A stretch of 8,666 nucleotides of DNA from positions 1 to 8,666 of the forward strand of contig PWMO01000003.1 in the NCBI GenBank assembly GCA_003558175.1, read 5' to 3'. Positions 6,279-8,666 of the stretch are shown here, piece by piece. The translations under genes and the position numbers were made by a program. Below the pieces are notes generated by a model that saw only the letters and a list, made by a program, of their open reading frames with translations, did no database searches and had not been told where the DNA came from. The stretch is from Spirochaetaceae bacterium. GTDB taxonomy: Bacteria > Spirochaetota > Spirochaetia > DSM-27196 > PWMO01. The first letter of the stretch is position 1. Each line of letters opens with the position of its first letter.

Positions 6279-7709
6279 TCAGCGGCTCCAGTGCGGAAGC
6301 GAACGATTCGGGCGTACGAATGCCCCATAGCCCGCCTCCGCGACAACACCTTGGTCGCACGTGTACACTGTCTTGCCCCGCACCACCGTTCGGACAACCT
6401 TCCCGCGCAGGGTACGGCCTTCGTACGGCGTCACCTTGCCTTTAGAGAGCGAATCGGCTCCGCGAACGACGGACTCGGCTTGCGGGTCAACAAACACCAG
6501 GTCGGCGTCTTTGCCGACGCTGATCGAGCCTTTGCGGTCGGCCAGGCGATAGCGCCGCGCAGCCGTCTCGCTGCACACCTGCAGCAACCTGGCCAGTGGC
6601 AAGCGGCCGGCCAGATATCCTTCGGAAAGCACGTAGCGAAACAGAAGCGGCCCGCCTGGAATGCCGGCGTAATCGGTCCAGATGCTGCCGGTGCTCTTCT
6701 CTTCAACGGTCCCGGGTGCGTGGTCGGACGCCACAAAGTCTATGCCGCCCTCGGCGAGCATGCGCCACAGCACGTCTTTATTGGCCGGGCCCTTGACCGG
6801 TGGCGTGATCTTCAGCGGCGCGCCGATCCGTTCAAAGTCGTGGCAGTCAAACTCGAGATACTGCGGGCAGGTCTCGCCGCTGCTGTAGCGGCGGGAGGCC
6901 ACGATCTCGGCGGCACGTGCGGTCCCAAGATGCACGATATGCAGCTGTGCCTCGAGCTGTTCGGCGATCTCGGTCACCGAGAAGACCGACAACGTTTCGG
7001 CGATCTCCGGCCGCGAGCGATAGAACTGCATGCCGCCGTCTCCACCCGCCCGTGCGACCGGCGTGGCAGCCGCCACGTAGTCGTAGTCTTCTGCGTGCAC
7101 CAGCACGATGCAGTCATGTTTGCGGGTCAACTCCAGGATCTGTTGATACTGGTAGTGCGATACCCGCGGGAAGTGGGCGGCACCGGAGGTTTCGTAGGTC
7201 TTGATGCCGCAGACTTCACCGGCCATCTCCGCGATTCTCTGTTCAAGCCGCTCATCGCAGAGCGCGCCGGAAATTCCACCGAAGAAGCCGAAGTCAATCA
7301 GTGCGCGCTCGGCCACCTGCTCCAGTTTTTCGCGGACGCTTGCCGCATCGACGGCCGGCGGTACCGAGGTATCGGGCATATCGATGACCGTGGTTACGCC
7401 ACCGGAGGCGGATGCAGCCGTTCCGTGGAAGAAGTCCTCTTTGTGCGTGTACCCTGGGTCGAAGAAGTGAACGTGCGGATCGATTGCACCTGGAAAGACC
7501 AGCAGACCGCCGGCGTCAAGAATCTCCGCATCGTCCGCTGCCCCGTGGTGCTTGGTGGCGCCTGTGTCTGCAGTACTGTCCCCGCCCGACCGCAGATGTT
7601 CGGGGTCCCGTAGCACGATTTCACGGATCTTTCCGTCTGCTATGCTCAGGTCCCCGAGAACGGGTCCCGCGGCTCCCGGAAGGGCGAGTTGTGCGTTCCG
7701 TACGATCAT
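6279..7709 (-). CDS. Cyclic amidohydrolase (dihydroorotase/allantoinase/hydantoinase family)
   Basis: A 476-residue TIM-barrel amidohydrolase with a complete binuclear zinc site. PGAIDPHVHFFDPG supplies H79 and H81, GIKTY the lysine (K170) expected to be carboxylated, LVHAED H205, HIVHLG H260 and VASDHAPG the catalytic D329. ETCPQYL (279-285) is also typical. The family opens cyclic amides such as dihydroorotate, allantoin or hydantoins. The sequence DPHVHFFDPGYTHKE leans to the dihydroorotase/allantoinase side rather than to E. coli HyuA, so I give no symbol. In this neighbourhood a purine-derived ureide ring is the likely substrate. It is the first gene of the minus-strand operon with ygeY and the Mo hydroxylase. 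A hydrophilic insertion (about residues 36-60) separates the first strands from the PG motif. The ATG at 7707-7709 begins the normal family N-terminus (MIVRNAQL) but has no Shine-Dalgarno sequence. A -10-like box ends 8 nt upstream. Confidence 0.9.
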   Translation of the reverse strand: MIVRNAQLALPGAAGPVLGDLSIADGKIREIVLRDPEHLRSGGDSTADTGATKHHGAADDAEILDAGGLLVFPGAIDPHVHFFDPGYTHKEDFFHGTAASASGGVTTVIDMPDTSVPPAVDAASVREKLEQVAERALIDFGFFGGISGALCDERLEQRIAEMAGEVCGIKTYETSGAAHFPRVSHYQYQQILELTRKHDCIVLVHAEDYDYVAAATPVARAGGDGGMQFYRSRPEIAETLSVFSVTEIAEQLEAQLHIVHLGTARAAEIVASRRYSSGETCPQYLEFDCHDFERIGAPLKITPPVKGPANKDVLWRMLAEGGIDFVASDHAPGTVEEKSTGSIWTDYAGIPGGPLLFRYVLSEGYLAGRLPLARLLQVCSETAARRYRLADRKGSISVGKDADLVFVDPQAESVVRGADSLSKGKVTPYEGRTLRGKVVRTVVRGKTVYTCDQGVVAEAGYGAFVRPNRSLPHWSR

Positions 7710-7717
7710 TGCAGATT

Positions 7718-7746
7718 ATCATAGACCATAAACCGGCAGTTGAGAA
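7718..7746 (-). promoter_or_regulatory. Candidate promoter of the amidohydrolase-ygeY-Mo hydroxylase operon
   Basis: On the minus strand TTCTCA (7746-7741, 4 of 6 matches) is followed after 17 nt by TATGAT (7723-7718, 5 of 6). An overlapping GATAAT (7720-7715) is an alternative -10. The predicted start lies within about 0-5 nt of the ATG at 7709, which implies a leaderless or nearly leaderless mRNA. Confidence 0.5.
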
Positions 7747-7836
7747 GCGAAAGCTGATCGCGCGGCCGGTGCCGTGCTGCGCGGCCTCGTCCGGCCCGGT
7801 GCATGACGCCGCCGTTCCCGCCGCAGACAGCAGGAA

Positions 7837-7864
7837 TCAATTGAACTCAATCTTTATCGATTGA
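7837..7864. promoter_or_regulatory. Cluster of TCAAT/ATTGA half-sites overlapping the dctP -35 element
   Basis: TCAATTGA (7837-7844) is a perfect 8-bp palindrome. TCAATC (7847-7852) and GATTGA (7859-7864) form a second inverted repeat with a 6-nt centre. The two left half-sites start 10 bp apart, one helical turn, and the last half-site runs into the TTGACA at 7861. This is a plausible repressor or dual regulator site. Confidence 0.4.
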
Positions 7865-7890
7865 CAGTGTTCCGAATCGGTCTCTATACT
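7861..7890 (+). promoter_or_regulatory. Consensus-like sigma-70 promoter of the TRAP binding-protein gene
   Basis: Perfect TTGACA (7861-7866), an 18-nt spacer and TATACT (7885-7890, 5 of 6). The predicted start is near 7897, giving a leader of about 60 nt with a good ribosome binding site before the ATG at 7959. It is the strongest promoter by sequence in the window. Confidence 0.75.
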
Positions 7891-7904
7891 CGGAGTTACC
7901 GGCC

Positions 7905-7916
7905 TTGCGGACGCAA
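7905..7916. promoter_or_regulatory. Inverted repeat TTGCG-GA-CGCAA just after the dctP transcription start, possible operator
   Basis: A perfect 5+2+5 inverted repeat located about +9 to +20 from the predicted start. The 2-nt centre is too tight for an RNA hairpin loop, so a DNA-binding site for a dimeric repressor is more likely. A second short stem, GCGGC (7919-7923) with GCCGC (7930-7934), follows in the leader and could fold in the RNA. Confidence 0.4.
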
Positions 7917-7958
7917 CTGCGGCTGCGGGGCCGCGATTACCGAATGAGGGGGTTTGTC

Positions 7959-8666
7959 ATGTTGAAAAGGTTTGCTGTTACGATGACCTGTCTGGGTTTG
8001 CTGTTGCTTCTGGGTTTGACACCGGTTATGGCCGGCGGGGCTCGTGAGGCGGATACACTCACCATCACCTACGCTCACGCCAATCCTGTCGATCCCGACT
8101 TTCACACCCACGCCGCGGCGCTGGAGTTCAAGCGGCAGGTGGAGTCGTTGTCCGATGGGCGGATTATGGTTGATATCGCCGGAGCCGGCGAGCTTGGCGG
8201 AAATATCGCGCTGATGGAGCAGGTGATGGACGGAGAGATTGAGATGGGCGGTTCGCTCACCGACGGGGTCTTCTCCGAGGTGTTTCCCGATATCCAGATT
8301 GCCTCCATTCCCTACCTGTTTGACAGTGTAGAGCACGCGCTGCGGGTGTTCCGGCCCAACGAGAGCGACTTTGGCCGTGAGTTCTTTGATGCGTTTCGGC
8401 AGCAGACCGGTCTGCGCGTGGTCGGGGTGTTCCAGGACGGAGATTTCCTGAACTTCGGCAACAGCGTGCGGCCCGTACGGTCACCGGACGATGCGCAGGG
8501 CATCAGAATTCGCACCATGGGTATTGCCTCGCATATGGGAACGGTTGAGTCCATGGGCGCTTCGGTCACCCCGGTTCCGTTTGAAGAGCTCTACACCGCA
8601 ATTGAAACCGGCGTTGTAGACGGCTCCAAGACCTCGGCAATGATTGCGGTGCTGGCGTGGTTGCAC
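7959..8666 (+). CDS. TRAP transporter periplasmic substrate-binding protein, DctP family (5' part, cut by window end)
   Basis: The first 236 residues of a DctP-type solute-binding protein that feeds a TRAP membrane transporter, whose DctQ/DctM genes would lie beyond the window. The N-terminus has K3-R4, a Leu-rich core and a VMA cleavage site after about A25, so it is a Sec signal peptide. There is no lipobox cysteine. The mature protein starts GGAREAD, a style common in spirochaete binding proteins. GIRIRTMG (R185 predicted to bind the substrate carboxylate), MGASVTPVPFEELYTAIETGVVDG (199-222) and IPYLFDS (117-123) are family signatures. GAGGGGG (7946-7952) lies 6 nt before the ATG. TRAP systems take up carboxylates and related small acids. 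The divergent ureide operon suggests a purine-derived acid, or an unrelated dicarboxylate; the sequence does not decide. Confidence 0.92.
   Translation, partial: MLKRFAVTMTCLGLLLLLGLTPVMAGGAREADTLTITYAHANPVDPDFHTHAAALEFKRQVESLSDGRIMVDIAGAGELGGNIALMEQVMDGEIEMGGSLTDGVFSEVFPDIQIASIPYLFDSVEHALRVFRPNESDFGREFFDAFRQQTGLRVVGVFQDGDFLNFGNSVRPVRSPDDAQGIRIRTMGIASHMGTVESMGASVTPVPFEELYTAIETGVVDGSKTSAMIAVLAWLH

Noticed and set aside
6190..6360. N-terminal extension of YgeY by 57 codons
   Set aside because: It runs back into the end of the amidohydrolase gene. The ATG at 6189 has a good ribosome binding site and matches the family start.
6228..7613. Long plus-strand open frame of 461 codons opposite the amidohydrolase
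   Set aside because: Antisense shadow of a gene with all metal ligands intact; no ribosome binding site or family motif.
1..8666. tRNA, rRNA, CRISPR array, insertion sequence or attachment site
   Set aside because: I found no regularly spaced repeats, transposase motifs, terminal inverted repeats or tRNA-like cloverleaf by eye; coding genes fill nearly all of the window.

Overview
The window carries six protein-coding genes on moderately GC-rich DNA (about 60% G+C by eye), tightly packed with short regulated gaps. It suggests a bacterium with an anaerobic or fermentative purine/ureide degradation locus. The mature N-terminus of the transporter protein (Gly-Gly-Ala-Arg-Glu-Ala right after the signal peptide) resembles spirochaete binding proteins, so a Spirochaetaceae-like host is my best guess. 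That is inference, not proof.

Layout. (1) Positions 1-464, minus strand: 5' part of a knotted YgeW-type carbamoyltransferase, running off the window. (2) 465-644: divergent promoter region with three 10-bp tandem repeats and a palindrome. (3) 645-2111, plus strand: a 488-residue fold-type II PLP enzyme resembling cystathionine beta-synthase/cysteine synthase. (4) 7709 down to 2104, minus strand: an apparent operon of a cyclic amidohydrolase (dihydroorotase/allantoinase/hydantoinase family), YgeY (M20 metallohydrolase) and a fused [2Fe-2S]/molybdopterin hydroxylase of the xanthine dehydrogenase family. The last of these meets the PLP gene tail to tail with an 8-bp overlap. (5) 7710-7958: a second divergent regulatory region with a consensus-like sigma-70 promoter and several inverted repeats. 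(6) 7959-8666, plus strand: the start of a TRAP-transporter periplasmic binding protein (DctP family), cut by the window end.

How they may work together. In E. coli, ygeW, ygeX, ygeY, a hydantoinase gene (hyuA) and xanthine dehydrogenase genes sit together, and this gene set has been tied to anaerobic purine/uric acid breakdown in gut bacteria (from memory, not searched). Here the Mo hydroxylase would oxidise a purine and the amidohydrolase would open a ureide ring. YgeY would hydrolyse an amide or ureido bond, and YgeW would handle the carbamoyl group, possibly yielding carbamoyl phosphate. The PLP enzyme takes the genomic place of YgeX (diaminopropionate ammonia-lyase) but has different active-site motifs. 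The TRAP protein may import the substrate or a related acid. The pathway assignment is inference from gene content.

The most notable sequence observations are the non-YgeX PLP enzyme and two genes (ygeW and the amidohydrolase) whose best promoters lie so close to the ATG that their mRNAs look leaderless. The phased repeats just upstream of the ygeW -35 element also stand out.
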